Positions 9,436 through 18,276 of a DNA stretch of 64,000 nt are shown here, piece after piece (within the stretch, counting starts at the first letter, position 1; every line of letters begins with the position of its first letter). Origin of the DNA: Chitinophaga filiformis (GTDB lineage Bacteria > Bacteroidota > Bacteroidia > Chitinophagales > Chitinophagaceae); the NCBI RefSeq assembly GCF_900102545.1, contig NZ_FNBN01000001.1, positions 1,504,221-1,568,220 on the forward strand, written 5' to 3'. The notes under the pieces were generated by a model that made no database searches, was not told the DNA's origin, and was given only the letters and a program-made list of their open reading frames with translations. A program made the position numbers and the translations under genes.

Positions 9436-9491
9436 TCACATATATCACATATCCCTATTATTGATTACATTCACGCTCAAAAAACAGGGGC

Positions 9492-10061
9492 ATGAAGATA
9501 GGCTTGTATTTTGGGTCCTTTAATCCTATACATACCGGGCATCTGATTATAGCTAACTATGTGGCATACAATACGGACCTCGATAAAGTATGGCTGGTGG
9601 TATCACCTCAAAACCCTTTAAAACCGGCAGGATCATTACTAAATGAACATAACCGCTTTCACCTGGTAGAACTGGCTATTAAAGACGAACCCAAGCTCAG
9701 GGCCAGCAACATTGAGTTTTCCCTGCCAAGACCCTCCTTTACCATCGATACCCTCACCTATCTGACAGAGAAGTTTCCCACACAAGAATTCACGATCATT
9801 ATGGGTAGCGATAGTTTCCAGAATATCACCCGCTGGCGTAACTATCAGCAGATCATCCGGAACTATCCCATCTATGTTTACCTGCGCCCGGGACACGAAG
9901 TAACTGAGACACATGGCGCCAGGGTGGAGGTATTGAAAGCGCCTATGCTGGATATTTCGTCTACAGACATACGTAAATGGATCCAGGAGGGAAAATCCAT
10001 CCGTTACCTGGTGCCGGACAATGTGGCTGCATATATATCAGAGAATAGCTATTACCGGTAA
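9492..10061 (+). CDS. nadD: Nicotinate-nucleotide adenylyltransferase
   Basis: A 189-residue cytosolic enzyme that joins ATP and nicotinate mononucleotide to give deamido-NAD in NAD synthesis. The nucleotidyltransferase signature GSFNPIHTGH is at residues 8-17 and the C-terminal SSTDIR motif near 155. Length and motif spacing are normal. It follows paaD in the same direction and may be read from the paa transcript or its own promoter. It is convergent with the AI-2E permease gene, with only 2 bp between the stop codons. Confidence 0.96.
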   Translation: MKIGLYFGSFNPIHTGHLIIANYVAYNTDLDKVWLVVSPQNPLKPAGSLLNEHNRFHLVELAIKDEPKLRASNIEFSLPRPSFTIDTLTYLTEKFPTQEFTIIMGSDSFQNITRWRNYQQIIRNYPIYVYLRPGHEVTETHGARVEVLKAPMLDISSTDIRKWIQEGKSIRYLVPDNVAAYISENSYYR

Positions 10062-10063
10062 CA

Positions 10064-11098
10064 TCACCGCTGCACCCTTACCTCACGTTTTTTGGTCAGG
10101 AACTCGTTGGAATAGATATCCAGCAGGAGGATGAACATGGAGATGAGCAGGGGACCAAAAATCAGCCCGATAAACCCGAAAAGATTCACACCTATCAGCA
10201 CACCAAAAACGGTGATCAGGGGGTGCACATCTCCGATCTTCTTTGCCAGGATCAGGCGAAATAAATTATCAGAAGTACCCACTACAGCAAAACCATATAC
10301 CAGCACACCGATGCCCTGCCAGGTCATATTGGTAGCGAGAAGGTAAACACCCATAGGCACATATACTGCAGCTGCTCCAACTACAGGCAACATAGCTGTA
10401 AAGCAGGTTACGGCAAACCAGAACAGGGGCTGGGGAACCTGAAAAATAAAATAACCAACCAACGACACGATACCTTGTATGACCGCAATTAGTGGAATTC
10501 CCACCGCATTGGCGATCACCAGTTTATGGAATTCAGTCCCAAGCCGTAATACGTTCTCGTCTTTCAAAGGAATATATTCATATAGCCAGGCTTCCATTTC
10601 CCTTCCGTTCACCAACATAAAGTACAGGATAAAATAGAGTATAGCGATGGCGGTTAGGATGTTAAAGGTGGCGCCCAACAGTCCAGGCAATACTGAGGTC
10701 AGGTATTCCTGCAGCCTTTCCAGTCGTACCTGTGAAAGGATGTCTATCTTGGTAGCTGCCTGTATCCGGTCATTCACTGTTTTAAGGCCGGCGATCAGCT
10801 CTGAAGAATGAGTAACTGCATAGCCGATCTTATTGGTAAGCATGTTTATGAGCAAGCCGAAAGGCAGCAGAATGATGATGAAGGACATGAACATCAACAG
10901 TGCAGCAGCGGCACTTTTACGCCATTTACGTTCTTCTACCAACCGGAACATATATTTTCTGCTGAGGATATACATGGTGATCGCGCCGAGAAATCCGGGG
11001 AAAAAAGTATACAGTTCCGAGAAGAGCACGAATGCCAGCAGAACAATGATCAACAGAAAGCTGACTTGTTTAATTCGCTCGTTGTCTATTACGCTCAT
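10064..11098 (-). CDS. AI-2E family permease
   Basis: A 344-residue polytopic membrane protein of the AI-2E/PerM family. About seven to eight hydrophobic helices are visible: two near the N-terminus, a pair around 60-85, one around 150-165, and a C-terminal cluster from 200 to 330 that includes the conserved glycine-rich segment LIGVNLFGFIGLIFGPL. The family includes the TqsA autoinducer exporter and Na+/H+ antiporters, so the substrate cannot be assigned. The gene is alone on this strand. Confidence 0.9.
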   Translation of the reverse strand: MSVIDNERIKQVSFLLIIVLLAFVLFSELYTFFPGFLGAITMYILSRKYMFRLVEERKWRKSAAAALLMFMSFIIILLPFGLLINMLTNKIGYAVTHSSELIAGLKTVNDRIQAATKIDILSQVRLERLQEYLTSVLPGLLGATFNILTAIAILYFILYFMLVNGREMEAWLYEYIPLKDENVLRLGTEFHKLVIANAVGIPLIAVIQGIVSLVGYFIFQVPQPLFWFAVTCFTAMLPVVGAAAVYVPMGVYLLATNMTWQGIGVLVYGFAVVGTSDNLFRLILAKKIGDVHPLITVFGVLIGVNLFGFIGLIFGPLLISMFILLLDIYSNEFLTKKREVRVQR

Positions 11099-11358
11099 AA
11101 GGTTGAGAGGTTATTCTGTCAGTGATATAATCGATTGTGCAAAAAGAATACCGTTCCCTGCAATAGTACCGGCTGGTATAAGTTAAACCAATCATCCCTA
11201 TAAAGTGTTTAATCAGAACAGGTTACCGGCCACATTCCAGTACAGGGTAATATTTTATTAATAGTGATTATGGAAAGATTAAAATTATTGGAATAGTGTT
11301 TGTAACCTGTACAGTACGAATTACAAAACCATTGTTCATCTTTTAAAACTATTATTTT

Positions 11359-11556
11359 ATGGCGAACAACAGTTCAAAAGCAGTTGTATCATTCATTGTT
11401 GGTGCCGCAGTAGGTGTGGCTGTAGGTTATTTATTGAATACTGACAAAAGAGACGAACTCGTAGAAAAGCTGAAATTTCAGGCAGATAAGTTAAAAGAGA
11501 AGTTTAAGAAGAGGAAAGAGCATTTTGAAGATGCGCTGGAAAACGAATTGGCGTAA
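11359..11556 (+). CDS. YtxH-domain small membrane protein
   Basis: A 65-residue protein with one N-terminal membrane helix (about 8-26, glycine-rich VGAAVGVAVGYLL) followed by a highly charged helical, coiled-coil-like tail. This is the YtxH pattern of small stress-associated envelope proteins. It is the first of three closely spaced plus-strand genes, with the holin-like gene starting 26 bp later. The biochemical function is unknown. Confidence 0.85.
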   Translation: MANNSSKAVVSFIVGAAVGVAVGYLLNTDKRDELVEKLKFQADKLKEKFKKRKEHFEDALENELA

Positions 11557-11582
11557 ACCCTTGTCGCACAAAAAATATTTGC

Positions 11583-12035
11583 ATGGAAGATAATTTCAGC
11601 AATTACTTCAATCAGACAGGCAAGGTTGCCAAGGAATACCTGGAAACCCGTTTGGATCTGATTAAACTCCAGGCAGCAGGAAAGCTATCAAAAGCTTTAG
11701 GGCTTTTCTTCTCATTGATACTGGCTTTCCTGCTGTTCTTTTTCGTCGTTGTTTTCCTGGGTATGGTGCTCGGTTTCTGGATCGGCGAGATGACTAATAG
11801 TTTTACTATCGGCTTCTCATGTTCGGCAGCCCTGTTCGTTGTGCTGCTGGGTATTCTGCTCATCTTCCGTAAGCCACTGATCCAAACACCTTTGTCCAAT
11901 ATGCTGATCAAAGAGCTAATGAGTGAAATGGATATGGAGACCGGGGAAGAAGATAGGGACCAGAAAAAGGAGATAGAAGAGGAATTTGAGAGGAAAAAAG
12001 TGGAAGAGGATGAAGAATTATATGAACAATTATAA
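11583..12035 (+). CDS. Phage-holin-like (superfamily III type) membrane protein
   Basis: A 150-residue protein with an amphipathic N-terminus (YLETRLDLIKLQ), two long hydrophobic helices (about 35-60 and 70-95), and a strongly acidic, lysine-rich tail. This layout is that of chromosomal phage holin family / Actinobacterial Holin-X-like proteins, which in Bacteroidota often sit beside YtxH genes and are not phage remnants. A general stress role is inferred from context only. Confidence 0.8.
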   Translation: MEDNFSNYFNQTGKVAKEYLETRLDLIKLQAAGKLSKALGLFFSLILAFLLFFFVVVFLGMVLGFWIGEMTNSFTIGFSCSAALFVVLLGILLIFRKPLIQTPLSNMLIKELMSEMDMETGEEDRDQKKEIEEEFERKKVEEDEELYEQL

Positions 12036-12071
12036 TCTAATCATTGAAAGCGTAGCGATAAACCTTTACAC

Positions 12072-12440
12072 ATGCCCAAGGTGAAAGTAACTAATGGAGA
12101 CCTGTTACAAAAAGAGATAAACCGGCTGAAGAAACGTTCCCGTGCATTGGAACATGAGTTAGGAGACCGGGTACAATATTTCAAAGGTAACTATGGAAAA
12201 ATGGCTTTGAACTCTGTGCTTCCCGGCAGCGCTAAGCATAGCGCATTCCTAGGGATAGCAGGGCGCATTGCGAAGGTGGCCTGGCAGAGTGGAAAGTTTA
12301 AATCCCTTAGCACCAGTGCGCTGATGACAGCATTGGAATTTGCGGGTGTACGGTTAGGTATTAATCTCTTTGACAAGTTCCGGAAAGGCCGTAGCAAAAA
12401 GAAGAAAGCAAAAGCTGCCGCCGAAAAAGAAGAAGATTAA
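12072..12440 (+). CDS. Hypothetical basic protein in the YtxH gene cluster
   Basis: A 122-residue protein without a recognised domain. It starts with a charged heptad-like helix (about 10-35), has a mildly hydrophobic middle (55-105) that does not form a clear membrane span, and ends in a Lys/Ala-rich basic tail. It is 36 bp downstream of the holin-like gene and 6 bp from the convergent radical SAM stop. Conserved spacing suggests it works with the two upstream membrane proteins. Confidence 0.75.
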   Translation: MPKVKVTNGDLLQKEINRLKKRSRALEHELGDRVQYFKGNYGKMALNSVLPGSAKHSAFLGIAGRIAKVAWQSGKFKSLSTSALMTALEFAGVRLGINLFDKFRKGRSKKKKAKAAAEKEED

Positions 12441-12446
12441 GGGTTG

Positions 12447-13472
12447 TTATCCCCAAACCTTTGTTCCCTCACTGCAGTTAGCACAGATATCGATATTCTT
12501 ACGACCCGTTTGGATCTGCGTCCTGAACCGGACATAATTATCATTATGCCATAACTCCTTCAGTGATTCCTTTTTAAGGTCCCCCAGTTTATGCTGAGCG
12601 TCTTTATCGAAACAACATGGCACCACCAGCCCATCCCAGGTAATTACCGGGGAATGCCATAAACGCCAGCAGTGATTGCCCATTTTATTCTTGATCGTAT
12701 AGGTACCGTCGTCATTTTTGTGATAACGGCTGTATTTGTCAATAGTTGGGATCAGGCGGTTACCTTCTTCATAATCATATACCTGAGCCGTCTTAAAGCG
12801 AACTTCATCCACACCAATCTCTTTGGCCAGTTGCTTTATATCCTCAATCTGATGCTCATTAGGTTTTACTACCAGGAACTGGAAAAAAACAAATGGTGTT
12901 TTTGAGTTCAGTTCTTTTTTCCATTTTACGATATTCTTTGCCCCCTGTATTACTTTTTCCAGGTTACCACCTACACGGTACTGCGTATATACATCCTGGG
13001 TTGTACCATCGATGGAGATGATCAATCTGTCCAAACCGCTTTCCACAGTTTTACGGGCATTCTCATCTGTGAGGTAATGGGCGTTGGTAGAGGTAGCGGT
13101 ATAAATACCTTTCGCATGGGCATATTTGACCATTTCCAGGAAGCCGGGATTCAGGAAAGGTTCTCCCTGAAAATAAAATATCAGGTATAACAGTTCTTTA
13201 TAGACCTCATCTATCGTTTTCCTGAAGAAATCCTGCTGCAACATACCAGTGGGCCGGGTAAAGGCCCGTAAGCCGCTGGGGCATTCAGGGCATCGCAGGT
13301 TACAGGATGTTGTTGGCTCAAATGAAACCGAGATGGGGTAACCCCATTGAATAGGTTTACCGGTCCACTTGCTTACGAAGTAGCTGCTTAACACCTTGGC
13401 GGCGTTCCAGCCACGGCGTAGCGTGAACTTGGACATCAGGTTGAGGGTATCATTTAGATTGAATTCAGGCAT
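12447..13472 (-). CDS. Radical SAM/SPASM-domain protein
   Basis: A 341-residue radical S-adenosylmethionine enzyme. The cluster-binding motif CNLRCPEC (C57, C61, C64) follows a short N-terminal region. A C-terminal SPASM domain carries further cysteines (NHCWRLW, VPCCFD, DICANC) able to bind auxiliary Fe-S clusters. I chose the ATG at 13472 because the longer open frame to 13625 encodes an atypical hydrophobic extension and overlaps the divergent lysozyme start. SPASM enzymes modify peptides or other substrates; there is no precursor-peptide gene nearby and the target is unknown. Confidence 0.9.
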   Translation of the reverse strand: MPEFNLNDTLNLMSKFTLRRGWNAAKVLSSYFVSKWTGKPIQWGYPISVSFEPTTSCNLRCPECPSGLRAFTRPTGMLQQDFFRKTIDEVYKELLYLIFYFQGEPFLNPGFLEMVKYAHAKGIYTATSTNAHYLTDENARKTVESGLDRLIISIDGTTQDVYTQYRVGGNLEKVIQGAKNIVKWKKELNSKTPFVFFQFLVVKPNEHQIEDIKQLAKEIGVDEVRFKTAQVYDYEEGNRLIPTIDKYSRYHKNDDGTYTIKNKMGNHCWRLWHSPVITWDGLVVPCCFDKDAQHKLGDLKKESLKELWHNDNYVRFRTQIQTGRKNIDICANCSEGTKVWG

Positions 13473-13618
13473 AACAACATCACTTATTGTTGTAAAATTA
13501 AGATATCTATGCCGGTTATGTATAATAATAATTATACTTGCTGTGAAATTGGGAATAAGATTGAAAATGTGAGCATTAAATACCGTCCCTTTAATGTGAA
13601 AAGCCGAATAAATAAAAA

Positions 13619-14386
13619 GTGCCAAAACTCCGAATCAAGAAATCCAGGCGTTTAATTTTCGCCCTGTTATTCCTCCTATGTGCGACATTTGGAGCATGGC
13701 TGTGGTGGCGTGAGAGAGAGGAAGCCCTGAATTTTGTCAGGTATGAAGAATTTGGGATCGACATGCCGGTTAACTATTCCATCCATGGGATTGATGTATC
13801 TAAGTTCCAGAAGAACATTAACTGGGCGGCGGTGGAACAAATGCAGGTAGACCGTATCCATATCTCTTTTGCATTTATCAAGGCTACAGAGGGTATTACC
13901 CGGCAGGATGCCTTATTTAAGCAGAACTGGCAGAAGGCCGGCAAAGCAGGCATTGTAAGAGGGGCGTACCATTTTTTCTATTCCACCCGCGACCCGCTGA
14001 AGCAGGTGATCAACTTTCAGAATGTCGTACAGCTCGAATCGGGAGATCTTCCGCCGGTGCTGGATATAGAAACGCACAATAACCAACCTCCTGCAGTGAT
14101 CAGGTCTACTGCCAGGATCTGGCTGGAAGAGATGGAAAAAGCCTACGGGGTAAAGCCGATCATTTATACTAACATACATTTCTACGAAACATATCTTGGA
14201 GAGGAATTTGACCGTTATCCTTTGTGGGTAGCCCATTATTATCAGAAAGAGCGGCCATCCACACAGCGTCAATGGTTGTTCTGGCAACACAGCGATATCG
14301 GCCGGGTGAACGGTATTTCTACTACAGTTGACTTCAACGTTTTCAAAGGAGACAGTCTGGCGCTTCGTAAATTATGCCTCCCTTAA
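13619..14386 (+). CDS. GH25 lysozyme, membrane-anchored
   Basis: A 255-residue glycoside hydrolase family 25 muramidase that cleaves peptidoglycan. A basic N-terminus and single hydrophobic helix (about 10-29) anchor it or act as a signal. The GH25 barrel begins at HGIDVSKFQ (D59) and contains the catalytic DIE motif (D149, E151). The start codon is GTG; it gives a sensible charged-hydrophobic N-terminus. The downstream membrane-protein gene begins 14 bp later. It probably serves wall remodelling. Confidence 0.92.
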   Translation: MPKLRIKKSRRLIFALLFLLCATFGAWLWWREREEALNFVRYEEFGIDMPVNYSIHGIDVSKFQKNINWAAVEQMQVDRIHISFAFIKATEGITRQDALFKQNWQKAGKAGIVRGAYHFFYSTRDPLKQVINFQNVVQLESGDLPPVLDIETHNNQPPAVIRSTARIWLEEMEKAYGVKPIIYTNIHFYETYLGEEFDRYPLWVAHYYQKERPSTQRQWLFWQHSDIGRVNGISTTVDFNVFKGDSLALRKLCLP

Positions 14387-14400
14387 ACACAATAATTGAT

Positions 14401-14679
14401 ATGGAAAATCAGGAACCACAGCAGGACAGGAAGGAACCTTTCGATATGAGGATCGTGAACTATTTTGTCCGGATCATGCGGACGGTGTTCCTGGGTTTTT
14501 TCTGGATGCTGATAAATGTATTTCTTGGGTTATACCTGGGTTTTGCTGTACCGGAAGAGTCTACTCCCGGCAGAATGATCTTCTTTTACACCTTTCTGGT
14601 GCTTTCATTGGCAGGGTACCTGTTTATCGTCATAAAAATGTGGAAGAATACCGAACACGTGCAGGATAATTATGACTGA
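14401..14679 (+). CDS. Small two-helix membrane protein
   Basis: A 92-residue protein without a recognised family. Two hydrophobic helices (about 30-48 and 60-78) are flanked by a charged, glutamine-rich N-terminus and a short polar tail. The ATG at 14401 is preferred to an upstream one at 14374, which lies inside the lysozyme gene. It is probably cotranscribed with the lysozyme, but no role can be given. Confidence 0.7.
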   Translation: MENQEPQQDRKEPFDMRIVNYFVRIMRTVFLGFFWMLINVFLGLYLGFAVPEESTPGRMIFFYTFLVLSLAGYLFIVIKMWKNTEHVQDNYD

Positions 14680-14685
14680 AAAAAG

Positions 14686-14753
14686 AAGTGATCAATTATA
14701 GCATCACTCTTACAGGCTCGTAGCCTATATGGGTAACATATAACTGATCACTT
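14686..14753 (-). terminator. Large hairpin terminator for the CsbD-like gene
   Basis: Fifteen-base arms (14686-14700 and 14739-14753, one mismatch) enclose an inner stem formed by aggct / agcct. On the minus strand the outer stem is followed by a run of six T residues, so it would end the CsbD-like transcript. It also separates that gene from the convergent plus-strand gene. Confidence 0.65.
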
Positions 14754-14759
14754 ACGATC

Positions 14760-14972
14760 CTACAGCAAAGTTGTCTGCTGCAAATATGCTTGTTGCATAC
14801 CTTTGATTATGCGGGCAACATCTTCCTGAGACTTGCCGGTCTTCCGCTCAAGTCTCACATACAGCTCCCTTTCTTTACCTCTTTCAAACACTAAATCTTC
14901 GTCTGAAAGTTCTGTGAAACGCTGCTTGAGCAGTTTCTTCAGTACCGACCACTGGTATCCCCGGATGTTCAT
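14760..14972 (-). CDS. CsbD-like general stress protein
   Basis: A 70-residue helical protein. It has the CsbD pattern: an aromatic/tryptophan start (NIRGYQWSVLKK), then FTELSDEDLVF and a GK-E-L-RL-RKTGKSQEDV segment matching the second helix. CsbD proteins are small, abundant stress-induced proteins of unknown biochemical activity. Similarity is by eye and short, so the family call is moderate. The gene stands alone between two intergenic regions and has its own terminator. Confidence 0.65.
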   Translation of the reverse strand: MNIRGYQWSVLKKLLKQRFTELSDEDLVFERGKERELYVRLERKTGKSQEDVARIIKGMQQAYLQQTTLL

Positions 14973-15491
14973 AGTAGCATTTTTTTTTGTTATAGAATTT
15001 TATATTGTAGATATCCAAGTTGCCAATTTTCGATTCCTGTCCGTGTTTTCTGCGTAGGGTAAACTGTACACTTGCTGTTGAGGTTTAACTATCGTGATTA
15101 TCAACACGGCTGGATAGTATAAAGTTCAATATTTATGCCATCAGCAGGTATATAAAAGTTAAAACAATGTTAGTGTTTTTAGGCGCTATTCCTTTGCAGT
15201 ATTGAGTTTTGGACAACTATATTATAATATTGTTAATGGGTCATCTGCTAAAAATTGGCTAAAACGTATCTGAGGGGCAAAAGTGCAATCTATTGCACCA
15301 AACGCTGCATATGCCGCTTTGTGGAAAGTGCTGCACATACGCTACAACGGTTTGGGGTGCTTTGTGTGGAATGCATTACTCATAACTGCCGTGTAACACG
15401 CAATTAGCAAGGATTTACATCATGGAACAGACTTTGCAAAGTATTAATTGAACAAAACGATAGCACATTTAAAAACCTCAAACGGAAAAGT
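14973..15491. other. 519-bp gene-free region
   Basis: No credible gene is seen. The stretch is AT-rich at its left end and contains a perfect 16-bp palindrome (15283-15298) and several short repeats of TTTG-type sequence. A regulatory region or an unrecognised small RNA is possible. Confidence 0.5.
15283..15298. repeat. Perfect 16-bp palindrome
   Basis: Gtgcaat-ct-attgcac reads identically on both strands. It could be an operator for a dimeric regulator, but no gene start lies within 190 bp. Confidence 0.5.
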
Positions 15492-15683
15492 ATGCTAAGT
15501 GAAAAAGAAACCAGAAAGGAAAAACCTTCTGAAGAATCAAAGCAGATAGAGCAGCATCCCGTTGAAATTTTAAAAACCGAAAAGGCAGATAATTCTCGCA
15601 ATCCACTGCATGCAGACCTCTCAGAAGAGCCTGAAGAAGAAAATGCAGCGGTGCGCGATCAGGATACTAAAAAAACTAAATAA
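15492..15683 (+). CDS. Small charged hypothetical protein
   Basis: A 63-residue open frame rich in Glu and Lys with no hydrophobic segment, so the product would be disordered and soluble. The codons look unremarkable and the frame ends shortly before a terminator, which favours a real gene. No family is recognised, and no upstream ribosome-binding site stands out. Confidence 0.45.
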   Translation: MLSEKETRKEKPSEESKQIEQHPVEILKTEKADNSRNPLHADLSEEPEEENAAVRDQDTKKTK

Positions 15684-15792
15684 CTAATTCGTTACCATAG
15701 TTTATTGATTGACCTCTTAACTAACCATGGTATTCCCCTCTGAGGGAAAGGATTAGTGAACATTCTTCTTTAATGTTGTGGTGTATAGCAGG

Positions 15793-15823
15793 CCGTCCCA
15801 TTCATGGGATGGTTTTCTTTTTT
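15793..15823 (+). terminator. Terminator between convergent genes
   Basis: The stem ccgtcccat / atgggatgg (one wobble) is followed by a T-rich tract (ttttcttttttt). It follows the small charged ORF and abuts the stop codon of the convergent NTF2-like gene. Confidence 0.75.
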
Positions 15824-16244
15824 AGCTACTATGGTCTGCAATGATCTTCCAGCTTCCTTTAATACGCTTAATGATGAGAGAGAAATGTCCCTCGAGATCG
15901 CCTATCGTTCTCTGCAGGTGCCATTTACCTACTACAAAGTAAACATCTGATGCCAGGGGCTTCAGTTCCAATATATTGAAGGCCAGTTTTCCCATAGCGG
16001 TTGTGTCTGGATATGATTTTTTATAGTTATCCAGGGTAGCCTGCCAGCCATAAGTGGGACCTCTCTTACCGATAAATATCAGGGAATCGGACTGCCAGTA
16101 GGTGGTCATAAAGGCGTCCAGGTCGCCCTGGTTCCAGGAAGAGGTCTGTTTCTGCAATAATGCCCTGATGGCAGACTGCGGCTGTTGTGCGCGTACTGCT
16201 GCAAACGGAGCGGCCAACAGGATAAGGAACAATAATAAACGCAT
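15822..16244 (-). CDS. Secreted NTF2-like / DUF4440 protein
   Basis: A 140-residue protein with a signal peptide (about 1-20, ending in VRAQ) and a SnoaL/DUF4440-like cone fold. The segments SWNQGDLDAFMTTYW and a C-terminal HFSLIIKRIKGSWKIIADHSS are typical. The ATG at 16244 is preferred to an upstream start at 16289 because it places a normal signal peptide at the N-terminus. Such domains bind small molecules or act as ketosteroid-isomerase-type enzymes; the ligand is unknown. It is divergent from kdnA. Confidence 0.82.
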   Translation of the reverse strand: MRLLLFLILLAAPFAAVRAQQPQSAIRALLQKQTSSWNQGDLDAFMTTYWQSDSLIFIGKRGPTYGWQATLDNYKKSYPDTTAMGKLAFNILELKPLASDVYFVVGKWHLQRTIGDLEGHFSLIIKRIKGSWKIIADHSS

Positions 16245-16300
16245 GGTAATTTTTAGTAAAAGATAAACAGTTTTTGCGATGCAGCGCAATCTGATTATAC

Positions 16301-16308
16301 TACCTTTG
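16301..16308 (+). promoter_or_regulatory. -7 box candidate for the kdnA operon
   Basis: TACCTTTG is an exact match to TAnnTTTG, 16 bp upstream of the kdnA start. A TTTTTG at 16271-16276 could be the -33 element, but the 24-bp spacing is longer than the usual 19-21 bp. Confidence 0.45.
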
Positions 16309-16324
16309 CAAAAATCAACAACTT

Positions 16325-17515
16325 ATGCCCGGATATGAATTTTTTGGCCCGGAAGAACGCAAGGAGATAAACGATGTACTGGAAACAGGCATTTTTATGC
16401 GTTATGGCTTTGACGGTCCCCGTAAAGGTATCTGGAAAGCTAAAGAGCTTGAACAGGCCATTTCTGAAAAACTGAACGTTGCCCACACTCACCTGGTATC
16501 CAGCGGTACTGCCGCCCTCACAACAGTGATGGCTGCATTGGGAATTGGCGCCGGAGATGAGGTGATCATGCCCACATTCACATTTGTGGCCAGCTTTGAA
16601 TGTATCTTTTCTGTAGGAGCGACTCCTGTCCTGGTAGATGTAGATGATACCCTGACACTGGACCCCGCAGCCGTGGAAGCCGCTATTACTCCCCGCACAA
16701 AAGCGGTGATGCCGGTACACATGTGTGGCGCTATGGCCGACCTGGATGCACTGAAGGCGATCTGCGATAAACATAAACTGATTTTACTGGAAGATGCCTG
16801 CCAGTCTTTTGGCGGTAGCTATAAAGGCAAAGCGCTGGGAACGATCGGTCATGCCGGTGCATTCTCTTTTGACTTTGTGAAAACGATCACCTGTGCTGAA
16901 GGCGGCGCTGTTGTGACAAACGATAAGGATATCTATATTAAGTGTGATGCATATGCTGACCATGGTCACGATCACCTGGGCGTTGACCGCGGTGCTGACC
17001 TGCACCCATATATCGGGTATAATTACCGTATCTCCGAACTGCATGCTGCCGTGGGCCTTGCCCAGGTACGCAAGCTGGATACCTTCCTGGGCATCCACCG
17101 GAAAACAAAAAAGATCTTTAAGGATGCCCTGGCAACTATACCGGGCATAACTTTCCGCCGTTTGCCTGATCCAGACGGGGATAGCGCTACCTTCCTCGCA
17201 TTCTTCCTGCCGGAAGAAAGTCAGGCAAGAGCCGCAGCGGCTGCCATGAAAGCTGCCGGATTACCTGCATTTTACTGGTATGACAACAACTGGCACTACA
17301 TCCGTAACTGGGAGCATTTCAAGCAAAGCTCAGTGATGTTCCGGTTCGCACCGGGACTGCAGCAGGCAATGGAACTGTATAAAGTAAAACAGTTCCCTGT
17401 GTCAGATGCTATCATGAGCCGTTGTATCTGTACACCTATCAATCTGGGTTGGAGTGATGCAGAAGTACAGCAACGTGCTGAGAAATTGGTGAATGTAGTT
17501 AAGAGCGCCCTATAA
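16325..17515 (+). CDS. kdnA: KdnA-type aminotransferase (8-amino-Kdo synthesis)
   Basis: A 396-residue PLP-dependent enzyme of the DegT/DnrJ/EryC1/StrS family. The Schiff-base lysine is K186 (FSFDFVKTITCAEGG), with the PLP-binding D157 in EDACQ and SSGTAAL at 59-65. In Shewanella, KdnA transaminates the C8 aldehyde of 8-oxo-Kdo, using an amino-acid donor, to give Kdo8N. The next genes are kdsB (9 bp away) and the iron-dependent dehydrogenase KdnB, which is the context that turns a generic aminotransferase call into KdnA. Not verified by alignment. Confidence 0.85.
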   Translation: MPGYEFFGPEERKEINDVLETGIFMRYGFDGPRKGIWKAKELEQAISEKLNVAHTHLVSSGTAALTTVMAALGIGAGDEVIMPTFTFVASFECIFSVGATPVLVDVDDTLTLDPAAVEAAITPRTKAVMPVHMCGAMADLDALKAICDKHKLILLEDACQSFGGSYKGKALGTIGHAGAFSFDFVKTITCAEGGAVVTNDKDIYIKCDAYADHGHDHLGVDRGADLHPYIGYNYRISELHAAVGLAQVRKLDTFLGIHRKTKKIFKDALATIPGITFRRLPDPDGDSATFLAFFLPEESQARAAAAAMKAAGLPAFYWYDNNWHYIRNWEHFKQSSVMFRFAPGLQQAMELYKVKQFPVSDAIMSRCICTPINLGWSDAEVQQRAEKLVNVVKSAL

Positions 17516-17524
17516 AAGATAAGC

Positions 17525-18253
17525 ATGAAGAAAGTAGCCTTGATTCCTGCCCGTTATGGGGCTACCCGTTTTCCGGGTAAACTGATGGCAAAGCTGGGAG
17601 GTAAATCGGTTATTCTACGTACTTATGAAAGTACTGTGAATACCGGCGTGTTTGACGAGGTAATGGTAGTTTGCGACAGCGAGATCATTTACAATGAAAT
17701 TGTAAACAACGGCGGTAAAGCCGTGATGAGCAAAAAGGAACATGAGTGCGGTACCGATCGTATAGCTGAAGCTATTGAAGACCGTACAGATGTTGACATT
17801 GTTGTGAATGTGCAGGGCGACGAACCCTTTACCCAGAAGGAACCGCTGGAAAAGTTACTGAAAGTATTTGAAGGTGAAGAAGGTAAACAGGTACAGGTAG
17901 CATCTCTGATGCAGGTACTGAAAGACCCGCAATCCATTGAAGACCCGAACTACGTGAAGGTGGCCGTGGATAAAAAATTTAATGCCCTGTTCTTTTCCCG
18001 TTCTGTCATTCCTTACCCGCGCGATAAGAACGTTCAAAGCATCTATTATGAGCACATCGGGATCTATGCATTCCGCAGACAAACGCTGATGGACTTTACC
18101 AAAATGCCGGTAAGTCCGCTGGAAGCTGCAGAGAAGATAGAATGCCTGCGCTACCTGGAAAATGGGATTTCCATGAAAATGGTAGTGACAGAATATATGG
18201 GTGTGGAGATCGATACGCCGGAAGATCTGCTGAAGGCGGAGAAATTACTGTAA
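17525..18253 (+). CDS. kdsB: CMP-Kdo synthetase, likely acting on Kdo8N
   Basis: A 242-residue 3-deoxy-manno-octulosonate cytidylyltransferase. The N-terminal [20 protein letters not shown] binds CTP, and NVQGDEPF (about 98-105) is the conserved metal/sugar motif. KdsB activates Kdo as CMP-Kdo for lipid A glycosylation. Its location between kdnA and kdnB suggests the Kdo8N-using KdsB form described in Shewanella. Whether it prefers Kdo or Kdo8N cannot be read from motifs. The gaps to its neighbours are 9 and 23 bp. Confidence 0.93.
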   Translation: MKKVALIPARYGATRFPGKLMAKLGGKSVILRTYESTVNTGVFDEVMVVCDSEIIYNEIVNNGGKAVMSKKEHECGTDRIAEAIEDRTDVDIVVNVQGDEPFTQKEPLEKLLKVFEGEEGKQVQVASLMQVLKDPQSIEDPNYVKVAVDKKFNALFFSRSVIPYPRDKNVQSIYYEHIGIYAFRRQTLMDFTKMPVSPLEAAEKIECLRYLENGISMKMVVTEYMGVEIDTPEDLLKAEKLL

Positions 18254-18276
18254 TACTAAATCATTAAACGACTGAG

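Noticed and set aside
11583..12035. Prophage remnant (holin-like proteins here and at 23775-24122)
   Set aside because: No other phage genes are nearby; these families are widespread in chromosomes and sit in ordinary gene clusters.
13473..13625. N-terminal extension of the radical SAM gene
   Set aside because: It encodes an odd hydrophobic stretch and overlaps the divergent lysozyme start; the ATG at 13472 gives a normal N-terminus.
16295..16774. 159-codon minus-strand frame within kdnA
   Set aside because: It is antisense to a strongly conserved enzyme and has no domain.
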